A DNA stretch of 8,648 bases from an uncultured bacterium (GTDB taxonomy: Bacteria; Hydrogenedentota; Hydrogenedentia; Hydrogenedentales; SLHB01): positions 1-8,648 of the forward strand of contig CALEZK010000359.1 of NCBI GenBank assembly GCA_937928585.1, read 5' to 3'. The notes under the pieces were generated by a model. That model searched no databases, was not told the DNA's origin, and was given only the letters and a program-made list of their open reading frames with translations. Both the position numbers and the translations under genes were made by a program. This document shows positions 1 through 7,165 of this stretch, piece after piece (the stretch's first letter is position 1; each line of letters starts with the position of its first letter).

Positions 1-32
1 GCTTCAATGGCATCCACGTTGCCGGTTTAACA
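1..32. other. left edge, possible start of a next minus-strand gene
   Basis: These 32 bases lie downstream of the isomerase stop codon. On the minus strand an ATG at 13-11 opens a frame (ATG CCA TTG AAG) that runs off the window. No clear ribosome binding site precedes it, so a following gene in the same operon is possible but cannot be shown. Confidence 0.2.
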
Positions 33-1013
33 CTAACCCTGCAACATGATCCGTCGGATAATGCGCTGGCTCTCGACTGCGTCGAGCGTTTTCTGGGCCT
101 TTCGAAGCTCGTTTGGATCAAGCTTCTCGAGTTTTTTCCAGAAGATGGACATGTTGCCAATGGCGATCTGGCAGGCCTGTGCGGGATCAAGACGTTGCGG
201 GAGCATGTCGATGGTGCTCCATCCCTTGAACTTGGTGGTCTTGAGATAGAACAGGGCCTCGAGCAACTCCCACATGTGGACGGATCCGGGCAGCATCATG
301 TCGTCCCACAGGCGATAGTTATCGCTGAAGTACACCGTGAACAACTTGTTTGCACGCGTGAGGAACGCAATCGACTCCGCCGGGGTTTCGCCCGCCATGA
401 GCGCGTGAGAGAAATTCATGGCAACGCCCACATTCTTCATCGCGATTTCCTGGCATAGCGACAAGGCTTTGCCGACGCTGGAGACCGTCGCGAATTTGCG
501 GGGTTCGCGTGGTTTGTACGCTATCGCGACATTGATGTCCGGCGACGCGTACTTGGCGATGGTCTTAATTGAAGATATAACCGTGTTCCAGTGGGTGCTG
601 TAATCGATGTGAAATGGGTAGTCGAAGCCATCGCTGTAAAGCTTCAGCGTGACTTCCGTTGCCGCGAGATGGCGGGCCATGTCGACGGCCTTGCGGCCTT
701 CGTCAATGGCCGCGTTGCGGGTCTTGGGATGCTGATGCCCGAAGGCCCCCCACGCGAAACGCCGGTCCGCCGAGAGGTCGGCCACGACGCCAGAGCATAA
801 GAGATTGTAGTCCTTGAGGATACGCTTCAGTTCCTTTACAGGGAATTCGGGCGTGATGTCCTTCTGGCTGACCTCTATCGCCTTGATGCCCTTTATCTTG
901 GCGGCAAGGGAGATCTTCTCCTGCGGGCGCAGCGGGTCGCGAAACCCTTGCGGACAAAAACGATCCGGGGACGAGTTGAACACGTCCAAGGACGTTGACA
1001 ATCTCAAAGCCAT
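33..1013 (-). CDS. sugar phosphate isomerase/epimerase-like TIM-barrel protein with altered metal site
   Basis: This 326-residue protein looks like a member of the xylose-isomerase-like TIM-barrel superfamily (AP endonuclease 2 fold), whose enzymes interconvert aldoses and ketoses or epimerise sugars with a divalent metal. No signal peptide is seen, so it should be cytoplasmic. The recognisable landmarks are YKPREPRKF (166-174), which matches the xylose isomerase segment EPKPxEPR; SHALMAG (202-208), which matches the NHATLAG segment; DNYRLWDD (231-238); and IDMLPQR (268-274), which matches FDFKPPR. By eye alignment, the glutamate before the catalytic lysine is Ala165 and the carboxylate three residues before the conserved histidine is Asn200, while Lys167, His203, Asp237/238 and Asp269 remain. 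The start is well supported: AGGAG at 1024-1020 lies six bases before the ATG. The gene has its own promoter about 170 bases upstream. The substrate is unknown, and a non-catalytic or altered role is possible because two ligands seem lost. Confidence 0.9.
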   Translation of the reverse strand: MALRLSTSLDVFNSSPDRFCPQGFRDPLRPQEKISLAAKIKGIKAIEVSQKDITPEFPVKELKRILKDYNLLCSGVVADLSADRRFAWGAFGHQHPKTRNAAIDEGRKAVDMARHLAATEVTLKLYSDGFDYPFHIDYSTHWNTVISSIKTIAKYASPDINVAIAYKPREPRKFATVSSVGKALSLCQEIAMKNVGVAMNFSHALMAGETPAESIAFLTRANKLFTVYFSDNYRLWDDMMLPGSVHMWELLEALFYLKTTKFKGWSTIDMLPQRLDPAQACQIAIGNMSIFWKKLEKLDPNELRKAQKTLDAVESQRIIRRIMLQG

Positions 1014-1181
1014 ACAAATCTCCTAGATTAAACGCAATTCAGCGAGCGGTTCGACATCGTCGACCGAGAGGGACACCTCCGCTTCCGCCCAACCGATTCA
1101 GGGGTAAGTGCCCGGTTCGCCCGCATGTCGCAAGGTATTGTGCGTGCTGATGTTAGAAGTGATTCCAGATAAGCACGCTCG

Positions 1182-1217
1182 TGGCCAAAGTATACAGAAC
1201 GGAAACTAGAAAGTCAA
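1182..1217 (-). promoter_or_regulatory. sigma70-type promoter of the isomerase-like gene
   Basis: On the minus strand, TTGACT (1217-1212) and TATACT (1194-1189) are separated by exactly 17 bases, with a predicted start at an A at 1182. Each hexamer matches the consensus in five of six positions. The transcript would carry a leader of about 169 bases before the ATG at 1013. The promoter lies downstream of the small-RNA terminator, so the two units are separate. Confidence 0.7.
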
Positions 1218-1281
1218 TAGACGATTACCATACTGCGTCAGCAGTTTACCGAAAGCAGGGTCCCTTACCCCGCGGCAGAGC

Positions 1282-1333
1282 AAAAAAGAGGCGAGTGCGG
1301 GCAGTGGGGGAACCGCCATTCGACGCACTCGCC
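1282..1333 (-). terminator. intrinsic terminator of the small RNA (hairpin 3)
   Basis: The ten-pair GC-rich stem GGCGAGTGCG/CGCACTCGCC, extended by a six-pair upper stem after a six-base bulge (1323-1318), is followed by TC and then six T residues (1287-1282) on the minus strand. This is a classical Rho-independent terminator, and here it also forms the third structural domain of the RNA. It should insulate the downstream isomerase-like gene, which has a separate promoter. Confidence 0.8.
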
Positions 1334-1400
1334 GGTGGTGGGAACCAGTCATCGCTGACTGTACCCGAAGGGGAAGCCTGGGGGAAGGACTCCCCTTCGT
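1282..1400 (-). ncRNA. putative 119-nt small RNA with twin UCCCCC loops (6C RNA-like)
   Basis: An independent RNA gene is predicted from a promoter, stable folding and a terminator. Hairpin 1 has CGAAGGGGA (1399-1391) paired with TCCCCTTCG (1374-1366), nine perfect pairs, then an inner CCU/AGG stem capped by UCCCCC. Hairpin 2 has CAGTCA/TGACTG (1361-1356 with 1351-1346) closed by a GCGA (GNRA) tetraloop, with an outer GGG/CCC clamp. Hairpin 3 has GGCGAGTGCG/CGCACTCGCC (1333-1324 with 1299-1290), then GGCGGU/ACUGCC, again capped by UCCCCC, and is followed by a six-U tract. The strand is supported three ways: the G-U pair in hairpin 3 would be A-C on the other strand, the tetraloop is GNRA only on this strand, and the U tract follows only on this strand. 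No reading frame of note is present. Paired C-rich loops recall the 6C RNA family known from Actinobacteria, and in other bacteria such loops pair with G-rich ribosome binding sites. The target and the family assignment are unproven. Confidence 0.75.
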
Positions 1401-1434
1401 CGCCTAATTATAACATAAAAGCTCGAAAAGTCTA
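1400..1434 (-). promoter_or_regulatory. promoter of the small RNA
   Basis: On the minus strand a perfect TATAAT lies at 1412-1407. TAGACT (1434-1429), four of six matches to the -35 consensus, lies 16 bases upstream. The predicted first base is the A at 1400, one base before the first hairpin stem begins, which fits an RNA whose 5' end is folded. The -35 is only about 12 bases from the -35 of the divergent HEAT-repeat gene. Confidence 0.7.
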
Positions 1435-1445
1435 TTCCTGCCGAT

Positions 1446-1493
1446 TTGAAGCACAATTCGCATTTTGACATATTTCCCTGACTCAGTCAGAAT
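1446..1493 (+). promoter_or_regulatory. overlapping promoter candidates of the HEAT-repeat gene with a palindromic site
   Basis: Two plus-strand sigma70-like arrangements overlap. The first is TTGAAG (1446-1451), 17 bases, CATATT (1469-1474), predicting a start near 1481 and a 20-base leader. The second is a perfect TTGACA (1465-1470), 17 bases, CAGAAT (1488-1493), predicting a start next to the ATG at 1501 and so a leaderless message. A perfect 13-base palindrome, CTGACT-C-AGTCAG (1478-1490), spans the start region of the first and the spacer of the second, a typical place for a repressor operator. No regulator is identified. Confidence 0.5.
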
Positions 1494-1500
1494 CAAGGCT

Positions 1501-2745
1501 ATGAAGACCAAGTGGTTACGTTGCACCGGCGCAGGCACACTGCGTTTCAGTTACGCTCTCCCCTGTTTCACCATCGTTCTTTTAGGACATACTTACGCAC
1601 AAGAAACATCCAAACCGCAGGCCGCTGAAAGCCAGGTGAACGAGCAAATTGCGCCGGATGAACTCCCACCAGACGAGGCCCAGCAGCAATCCATCGCGGT
1701 ACCGAGCGCTGATTTCCGCCCCTTGGGTCCGCCATCGATAACCGAGCTAGATCGATTATTCCCGGAAATTGGGCTTCAAGACCCGAATGTTGGAAATCAA
1801 GAAAAACTCTATACGTACGAGCCTGATTCGGCGACCGTTTTGCTCGAGCAGATGTTGTCCTCACCCGATCCGGCGACGCGCCTTCGCGGAATTGAAGGAA
1901 TGGAAGCTTCCGGCGAGGATGCTGTGGTCGCTCCTTTGATAACGATGCTTGCGGACCCTGAACCTGCAGTGCAAATTGCCGCACGGCGCGCGCTCACCAA
2001 TATTCCCCAGGAAACTCTTGCGCAGGCTGTAGTGGCTACCCTGGGGTGGGGTGAACCCACGCTGGCGGTGGCTTTGGACGAGGCGCTTCCCCAGCTTCGC
2101 GGCGAGTTGGAAGGCGAGCTTGTGCGCCGGCTCGAGGCGAAGGGCACGGCTAGGATCGAGCGGATGACAGTAGCATACGCCCTCGGACGCATTGGAAGCG
2201 TTCGGGCTGGGGCTTCCCTTGCGGCGTTGGTTTGGGGCGATGACCTTGTGCTCGCATATTATTGCGCGGACGCGCTCACCAAGATCGACGATCAGAGTTT
2301 ATTGCGGGAATACACGCGGATGGCTACGCACCCGCAGGTTTATATGCGGACAGCGTCGTACCGCGGCCTGGCGCGGATCGGCGGAGACGAAGCGCGCGCC
2401 GCGATGACGGAGGCTGCGGCGGGACGCACGGAACCTGACACTTCGGCGAGAAAGCTGGCCATCCGTATGCTGGCTTACGTGGGTGATGATTCGACCGTGG
2501 AATTCTTGATAACACTGGTGCAGGCGAGAACCGGTCTTGTGGAGGCTGCGAGCGACGCACTTGCGACAATGACCGGACTGCCGCGCGGTCTCCAACGCGA
2601 GCGCTGGCTCGAGTGGTACAGTGAAATGTACTTGCCCGCAAAGCAGGCGCAAGCGAGCAGAGCGCCGGGTAATCGCCCCGATCAACCCAAAGCGCCTCCC
2701 CCCCTTATTGGTTTTCCGGAAGACGGATTTCCATTCACACCGTAA
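1501..2745 (+). CDS. secreted HEAT-repeat protein
   Basis: The protein has 414 residues from the ATG at 1501. An in-frame TTG at 1465 exists, but it would put extra residues before an otherwise good signal peptide and it overlaps promoter-like sequence. Residues 1-33 look like a signal peptide: basic residues, then a hydrophobic stretch (about 18-29), then a TYA cleavage site before QE, so export is likely. Residues 34-105 are polar, acidic and low in complexity. Residues about 106-375 form tandem alpha-helical HEAT-like repeats, with helix pairs containing motifs such as LRGIEGMEASGEDAV, AVQIAARRAL, VAYALGRIG, YYCADALTKI, RTASYRGLARIG and AASDALATMTG. The tail (about 380-414) is rich in proline. 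HEAT arrays usually act as protein-binding scaffolds, and no catalytic motif is seen. The only ribosome-binding-like element, AAGG at 1495-1498, is very close to the ATG. The gene is divergent from the small RNA, convergent with the next gene, and ends in tandem TAA TAG stops. The partner is unknown. Confidence 0.88.
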   Translation: MKTKWLRCTGAGTLRFSYALPCFTIVLLGHTYAQETSKPQAAESQVNEQIAPDELPPDEAQQQSIAVPSADFRPLGPPSITELDRLFPEIGLQDPNVGNQEKLYTYEPDSATVLLEQMLSSPDPATRLRGIEGMEASGEDAVVAPLITMLADPEPAVQIAARRALTNIPQETLAQAVVATLGWGEPTLAVALDEALPQLRGELEGELVRRLEAKGTARIERMTVAYALGRIGSVRAGASLAALVWGDDLVLAYYCADALTKIDDQSLLREYTRMATHPQVYMRTASYRGLARIGGDEARAAMTEAAAGRTEPDTSARKLAIRMLAYVGDDSTVEFLITLVQARTGLVEAASDALATMTGLPRGLQRERWLEWYSEMYLPAKQAQASRAPGNRPDQPKAPPPLIGFPEDGFPFTP

Positions 2746-2804
2746 TAGCGTATTCCGACTTCAAGTTCAGCGAGTAGATGCAAAATCCGAGCTGGCATCA
2801 CACT

Positions 2805-4565
2805 TTATCGCAGCTTGATTCGAATCACGCGAACTTCGCCGGGTGGAATAGCAAGCATGATGTCTTTGGGTTCAAGCAGCTCTTCACCGTCCGGCGTGCA
2901 GAGCGCGGCGGTGATCACTTTCTCTTTTCCGGTGTAGCGAATTGCGCAGCGTTGCACGGCGCTTGCATCGATCACGGGCGGATCGTTGTATTGCTTGGTA
3001 ATTCCTGAATTATTCACAAGCGCCACCATCCAACCCGATTCCGTGCGATTGAAGAGCGATTGGACTTCGCCCGAGATCTTGAATGGAACCACCTCATCCC
3101 GAATTGCGCTGACTAAATTGAAAAGAGCGCCCGATTCCCCATTTGTATCTTCCGAGTAGACCAAAACCATGCCGCGACCACACTTCGCCTTGCTGAATGT
3201 TTTGCCGTCGGTGATTGCGTTCGGGTTAAGAGCCTCGGCGAAGTCGGGGCGGTTCGCGTCCTCTTCGCTGAGTAGCAGTGTGCCGCCAGCGCAAACATAT
3301 GAGCGAAGGCGCGGCGCGAGCGATGCTGTATTCTGGAGGTCCCCTGCCAGAATCAAGACTGGATAGGCGGCGAGCACCGAGTCCGAACAATTTGTTAGTA
3401 GCACGTCGACGATATCACCGAACGGAGATGCCACCATGTAACCAGTCTCATCTGCTTGCGGCATTACCTCAATGCTGCCGGGAAAAAACAGATCCCAAAG
3501 CGTGAGCACACGCTGATCTCCGGCGGAATACGGAAATACATTCCAGGCGAGTTTTTCTCCGAAGCCGGGATAGATTCCGTGGTGAAAGTCGATAAGCAAA
3601 CCGATGGGGATGTATGGAATTCCGCGATCCGGGTGGCGTTGCGTGAATTGATAGAACCGCGCACCGGCTTCGCCGAGACGCGACAAAGGCAGCAGGCCGT
3701 CCTTATCCGGCTCCTGACTTCGGAAGAAATTCAGCCAACCGCCCTCTGCAATCACCACATTCGCGCCGGCCATGTACGCCACGTAATAGGACCGCTGATG
3801 CAGACTCAAGGAATGTCCTCTGTCGGGTCCCGAATACTGTCCCCAGTGCTTTCGGGGATCTTCGTCGTACATTGAGGGTCCATACCAAGACGAAAAGTCG
3901 ATCAACCATGGCTTGACGTACTGGCGCGCAGCGCCGCGGGTGAACGCGATATGCGCCTGTATGCCGTTGATGTTTTCTCCGACCTCACTTCCGACGATAT
4001 CGCATCCCCACTCTGCCGCGTAGTGTTGATAACAATGATGACCGTTGATTGATTTGAACAGCATTAATTGCTCGGGAGTGGCCTTTGCTCGCGCGTCAGC
4101 CGAGATCTTTTGATAGTAGGCACGCACAACGGCGGCAGCCTCAGAGCGGGTTTGCGGCGGCGTGGGATAGCCTCCGTAATGTATGTAGCCAGCACCATCC
4201 GCTTCGCCCGGCTTGATATGGTGAAACGAGTATTCCCATTCTGCAACGCCTGTTGAGTGGAGGCCGGTGTCGGCTATTCTCCGTTCGCGAATCGTTTGGT
4301 TGTGAAGTTCGCTCGTTTCCGCGCCACCCAGACTAAACCAAAAACGCTTTTTGTTGACCGCGAGCGGCCGAAATGGACCCTTATCGAGTTCCGCATGCGT
4401 GGGAATGCGAAACTTGAGGCCAAGTCGAGGGACCGGGGCATCAGCGGCCGCACTCCTGCACAATAAAATTGCGGTGATGACCCATAGGGCCAGGAAAGGT
4501 ACCGATGGGTTGGCTGCACGGCGACGGCTAATTCGCCAGATACTTGTAACGCTTGTTTTCAACAT
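2805..4565 (-). CDS. secreted glycoside-hydrolase-like protein (family not recognised)
   Basis: The protein has 586 residues. The N-terminus has basic residues (13-16), a hydrophobic helix (about 22-36) and an AAADA-like cleavage site (about 39-43), so it is probably exported. Residues about 100-350 read like a (beta/alpha)8 glycosidase barrel: rich in Trp, Tyr and His, with WGCDIVGSEVGENING (186-201) and VVIAEGGW (270-277) ending likely beta strands. Glu194 and Glu274 are the best guesses for the two catalytic acids, from position only. Residues about 355-480 contain alternating hydrophobic strands (YPVLILAGD at 401-409, GGTLLLSEEDA at 427-437), as in the Rossmann-like trimerisation domain of GH42-type beta-galactosidases. 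The C-terminus (about 490-586) is rich in beta strands and resembles a glycosidase accessory sandwich. The ribosome binding site upstream of the ATG is weak. The gene converges on the HEAT-repeat gene, with 59 bases and no evident terminator between them. Polysaccharide or glycoside breakdown outside the cytoplasm is an inference. The substrate is unknown. Confidence 0.85.
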   Translation of the reverse strand: MLKTSVTSIWRISRRRAANPSVPFLALWVITAILLCRSAAADAPVPRLGLKFRIPTHAELDKGPFRPLAVNKKRFWFSLGGAETSELHNQTIRERRIADTGLHSTGVAEWEYSFHHIKPGEADGAGYIHYGGYPTPPQTRSEAAAVVRAYYQKISADARAKATPEQLMLFKSINGHHCYQHYAAEWGCDIVGSEVGENINGIQAHIAFTRGAARQYVKPWLIDFSSWYGPSMYDEDPRKHWGQYSGPDRGHSLSLHQRSYYVAYMAGANVVIAEGGWLNFFRSQEPDKDGLLPLSRLGEAGARFYQFTQRHPDRGIPYIPIGLLIDFHHGIYPGFGEKLAWNVFPYSAGDQRVLTLWDLFFPGSIEVMPQADETGYMVASPFGDIVDVLLTNCSDSVLAAYPVLILAGDLQNTASLAPRLRSYVCAGGTLLLSEEDANRPDFAEALNPNAITDGKTFSKAKCGRGMVLVYSEDTNGESGALFNLVSAIRDEVVPFKISGEVQSLFNRTESGWMVALVNNSGITKQYNDPPVIDASAVQRCAIRYTGKEKVITAALCTPDGEELLEPKDIMLAIPPGEVRVIRIKLR

Positions 4566-4851
4566 CTCGTATTCTTTTTGAAGACTGTGTGTGGCGTTCG
4601 TTTAACACACGGTGTGCGTGCCGCGAGTTGAAGGCGCTGATAACGAATCGGGAAATGTCGTTATGTCATCAACCCTTATCGTATTTCCAGCCCTTGGCAT
4701 TTGGCTCGCCCTTGTCGCCGCGGGCAGTACTAGAATGGAAATTCTATCTTTGCGGTCACACTACCGAATATATCCGGAAACCAATGCATCTTTACGGGCA
4801 CGGTCGACGCAGACATTATCACAGATGGGGCACTCTCAATTGATCCTGATT
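4566..4851. other. intergenic stretch upstream of the glycosidase-like gene
   Basis: No convincing gene is seen here. The open frames present are short and lack ribosome binding sites or family resemblance. An 11-base palindrome, CACAC-G-GTGTG (4606-4616), lies about 40-50 bases upstream of the glycosidase-like ATG and could be an operator. A nearby GTGTGT run (4586-4591) could also pair with ACACAC in the leader. No sigma70-like promoter stands out on either strand. Confidence 0.4.
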
Positions 4852-4944
4852 AAAAAATAAGAGAGGCCGCCGCGACGCCCATGTACGTACTGCTTAATCG
4901 TACACCTGCTGTACAAGCCAGACGCGCCGCGAACGGCCTCTCTT
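4852..4944 (-). terminator. long hairpin terminator downstream of glnN
   Basis: On the minus strand the outer stem AAGAGAGGCCG (4944-4934) pairs perfectly with CGGCCTCTCTT (4869-4859) over 11 bases and is followed by A and six T residues (4857-4852). Inside, after a small internal loop, CGCGGCG and CGTCGCG form a second stem of seven pairs. The apical part carries several GTAC repeats that can form a GUACA/UGUAC hairpin. The hairpin spans about 86 bases and starts roughly 47 bases after the glnN stop codon, so it should end the glnN transcript. It is much longer than an ordinary terminator and may leave a stable 3'-end RNA. Confidence 0.75.
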
Positions 4945-4990
4945 ACACTTCGATCGGTGGCAGTTCGAGAAGGTCCCGCCACTCAGATGA

Positions 4991-7165
4991 CTACTTGATA
5001 AACAGCATCTCCTGATACGTCGGCAGCGGCCACAGATCATCGGCAACGATGCCTTCGAGTTCATCGACGACCGCGCGCAAGGATTGCATGCCTGGAATCA
5101 CGGAGTCACGGCAGTAGTCACAGGCTTCGTGGGCATCTCCGGGGATGCCTGACTTCACTTCGGCCAGCGACTTGATGGCTGCTTGAAGCTCAGCGATTAG
5201 TTTCGTGATATAGGTCAGCGTGTCCGCATCTGCCGAGATGCCGAGGGCCTTGAGGCCTGCGAGACTCGACGCGAGCTCTCCCTGGTAACGGATGGCCGCC
5301 GGGAAGATCATTGTCTTCGCGACTTCGAGCATCAGGTTCGCTTCGACCTTGATCGTCTTGACGTACTGTTCGGCGTACACTTCGTAGCGGCTTTCGGTCT
5401 CGCGACGCGAGAGCACTTTGTACTTTTCGAACAGCTCGATGACGGCTTCCGTCTTGAGGACTGGCAGCGCGTCGGGAGTCGTTTTCATGTTCGGCAAGCC
5501 GCGCTTGGCCGCTTCATTGTGCCATGCCTCGGAGTAGCCATCGCCATTGAAGACAACGGCCTGACATTCCTTGTAGATGGACTTGATGAGCTCTTCTACG
5601 GCCTTCCCCAACTTCGCCGGGGTACTCGTGTCGGCCTTCTCGAGGACGTTCGCGCAGTACTCGAGCGATTCCGCCATGATGGTGTTCAATGCCACAAGCG
5701 GACCCGCGATCGACTGGCTGGAACCCACGGCGCGGAACTCGAAACGGTTGCCCGTGAACGCCATTGGGCTCGTGCGGTTACGGTCGCCTGAGTGACGCGG
5801 AATTGTCGGCAGTACATCGACACCGACGTGCAACACGTCCTTTTTCGACTTCACCGGCTTGCCGGTCGCGATTGATTCGATGATTTCGGACAGTTCTGCG
5901 CCGAGGAACACCGAAATGATCGCGGGTGGCGCTTCATTCGCACCGAGGCGGTGATCATTGGATGCGGTGGCCACAACCGAGCGAAGCAAGGGCGCCCAAT
6001 GGAACGTGGCGCGAATCATCGCCATACAAAACACGAGGAACTGGGCGTTCTCGGACGGCGTGTCGCCGGGATCGAACAGGTTTCCGGCAACAGACGAGCC
6101 CATCGAGTAGTTCAGATGTTTACCGGAGCCATTGACGCCGACGAAGGGCTTTTCATGGAACAGGCAGATCATGCCGTACTTCTCTGCGACACGCTTGAGC
6201 GTGACCATGATGAGCTGCTGATGGTCCGTAGCGAGGTTCGCATACTCGAACACGGGCGCGAGCTCGTACTGGCTCGGGGCCACTTCGTTGTGGCGCGTCT
6301 TCACCGGAATGCCGAGTTTGAAGCATTCGCGTTCAACCTCGAACATATATGCGAGCACACGCTCAGGGATTGCGCCGAAGTAGTGATCTTCGAACTCCTG
6401 GCCCTTGGGCGGCGCCGCGCCGAACAGCGTCCGGCTCGCGTTAATGAGGTCAGGGCGCGCGTAATAAAAGTTCTTGTCGATTAAAAAGTATTCCTGCTCT
6501 GGACCGGCGGTGCAGGATACAAACGCGCCGTCCGTTCCGAACAGTTTCAGTACGCGCTGTGCTTGCGTATTCAGCGCCTGCATGGAACGCAAGACGGGGG
6601 TCTTTTTGTCCAGTGCTTCACCGGTCCAGGAAACGAACGCTGTGGGAATGCACAGCGTTGTGCCGTTCGGGTTTTCAAGGATATACGCCGGGCTCGTAAC
6701 GTCCCAGATGGTATACCCGCGGGCTTCAAAGGTTTGACGGATTCCACCCGAGGGGAACGACGAACCGTCGGGCTCACCCTGGATAAGCGTCTTGCCTTCA
6801 AACTCGGCGATTGTGCCGCCTTGGCCGTCCGGATTGAAGAACGAGTCGTGCTTTTCGGCGGTTAGCCCCGTCAACGGATAGAAGACGTGCGCGTAGTGTG
6901 TCGCGCCCTTCTCGAGCGCCCAAGACTTCATTTCCGTTGCTACAGCGTCCGCCGTGCTTGCGTCGAGAATCGAGCCAGACTCGATTGTCGCCTTGAGCGA
7001 TTTGTATACCGCTTTGGGAAGGCGGCGCTGCATGACCGAGAGGCTGAACACATTCTCGCCGAAGAGGGTGCTTGTGGGCACTTCGGCGTATGGGATCGAA
7101 CTGCAGGTTGTTGCCTTGTTTACAATTTCCGTAATTGCTGCTCTACGTGCTGAATTTCCGCTCAT
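4991..7165 (-). CDS. glnN: type III glutamine synthetase (GSIII)
   Basis: This enzyme makes glutamine from glutamate, ammonium and ATP in the cytoplasm and is the entry point for ammonium assimilation. The 724 residues from the ATG at 7165 fit the GSIII family, which is about 700-730 residues long, compared with about 450-470 for GSI. Visible signatures are FGENVFS (35-41), KGATHYAHVFYPLTGLTAEK (86-105), EPDGSSFPSGGIRQTFEARG (131-150), GPEQEYFL (221-228), RHNEVAPSQYELAP (291-304), the ATP and glutamate site NGSGKHLN (345-352), SNDHRLGANEAPPA (402-415) and DRNRTSPMAFTGNRFEFRA (461-479). These hold the metal-binding Glu and His residues typical of glutamine synthetases. From memory of the family, YAHVFYPLTG and EPDGSS vary slightly from the more usual HWFQPLTG and EPDASS. 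An in-frame GTG at 7234 would add 23 residues of unrelated sequence. The ATG at 7165 was chosen because GGAAA lies four bases upstream and MSGNSARR leads directly into the conserved region. The gene stands alone and has its own terminator. Confidence 0.97.
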   Translation of the reverse strand: MSGNSARRAAITEIVNKATTCSSIPYAEVPTSTLFGENVFSLSVMQRRLPKAVYKSLKATIESGSILDASTADAVATEMKSWALEKGATHYAHVFYPLTGLTAEKHDSFFNPDGQGGTIAEFEGKTLIQGEPDGSSFPSGGIRQTFEARGYTIWDVTSPAYILENPNGTTLCIPTAFVSWTGEALDKKTPVLRSMQALNTQAQRVLKLFGTDGAFVSCTAGPEQEYFLIDKNFYYARPDLINASRTLFGAAPPKGQEFEDHYFGAIPERVLAYMFEVERECFKLGIPVKTRHNEVAPSQYELAPVFEYANLATDHQQLIMVTLKRVAEKYGMICLFHEKPFVGVNGSGKHLNYSMGSSVAGNLFDPGDTPSENAQFLVFCMAMIRATFHWAPLLRSVVATASNDHRLGANEAPPAIISVFLGAELSEIIESIATGKPVKSKKDVLHVGVDVLPTIPRHSGDRNRTSPMAFTGNRFEFRAVGSSQSIAGPLVALNTIMAESLEYCANVLEKADTSTPAKLGKAVEELIKSIYKECQAVVFNGDGYSEAWHNEAAKRGLPNMKTTPDALPVLKTEAVIELFEKYKVLSRRETESRYEVYAEQYVKTIKVEANLMLEVAKTMIFPAAIRYQGELASSLAGLKALGISADADTLTYITKLIAELQAAIKSLAEVKSGIPGDAHEACDYCRDSVIPGMQSLRAVVDELEGIVADDLWPLPTYQEMLFIK

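Noticed and set aside
1181..1468. Open frame of 95 codons on the plus strand
   Set aside because: It runs antisense through the small RNA and its promoter, has no ribosome binding site, and its product is low in complexity with no family resemblance.
1182..1500. Riboswitch such as c-di-AMP, cobalamin or ykkC type
   Set aside because: The GGGGAA-like motifs looked suggestive on the plus strand, but the conserved cores of these classes are missing, and the promoter and terminator fit a separate minus-strand RNA.
4612..4860. Open frame of 82 codons on the plus strand with a hydrophobic stretch
   Set aside because: It begins without a ribosome binding site, ends inside the glnN terminator, and resembles no known family.
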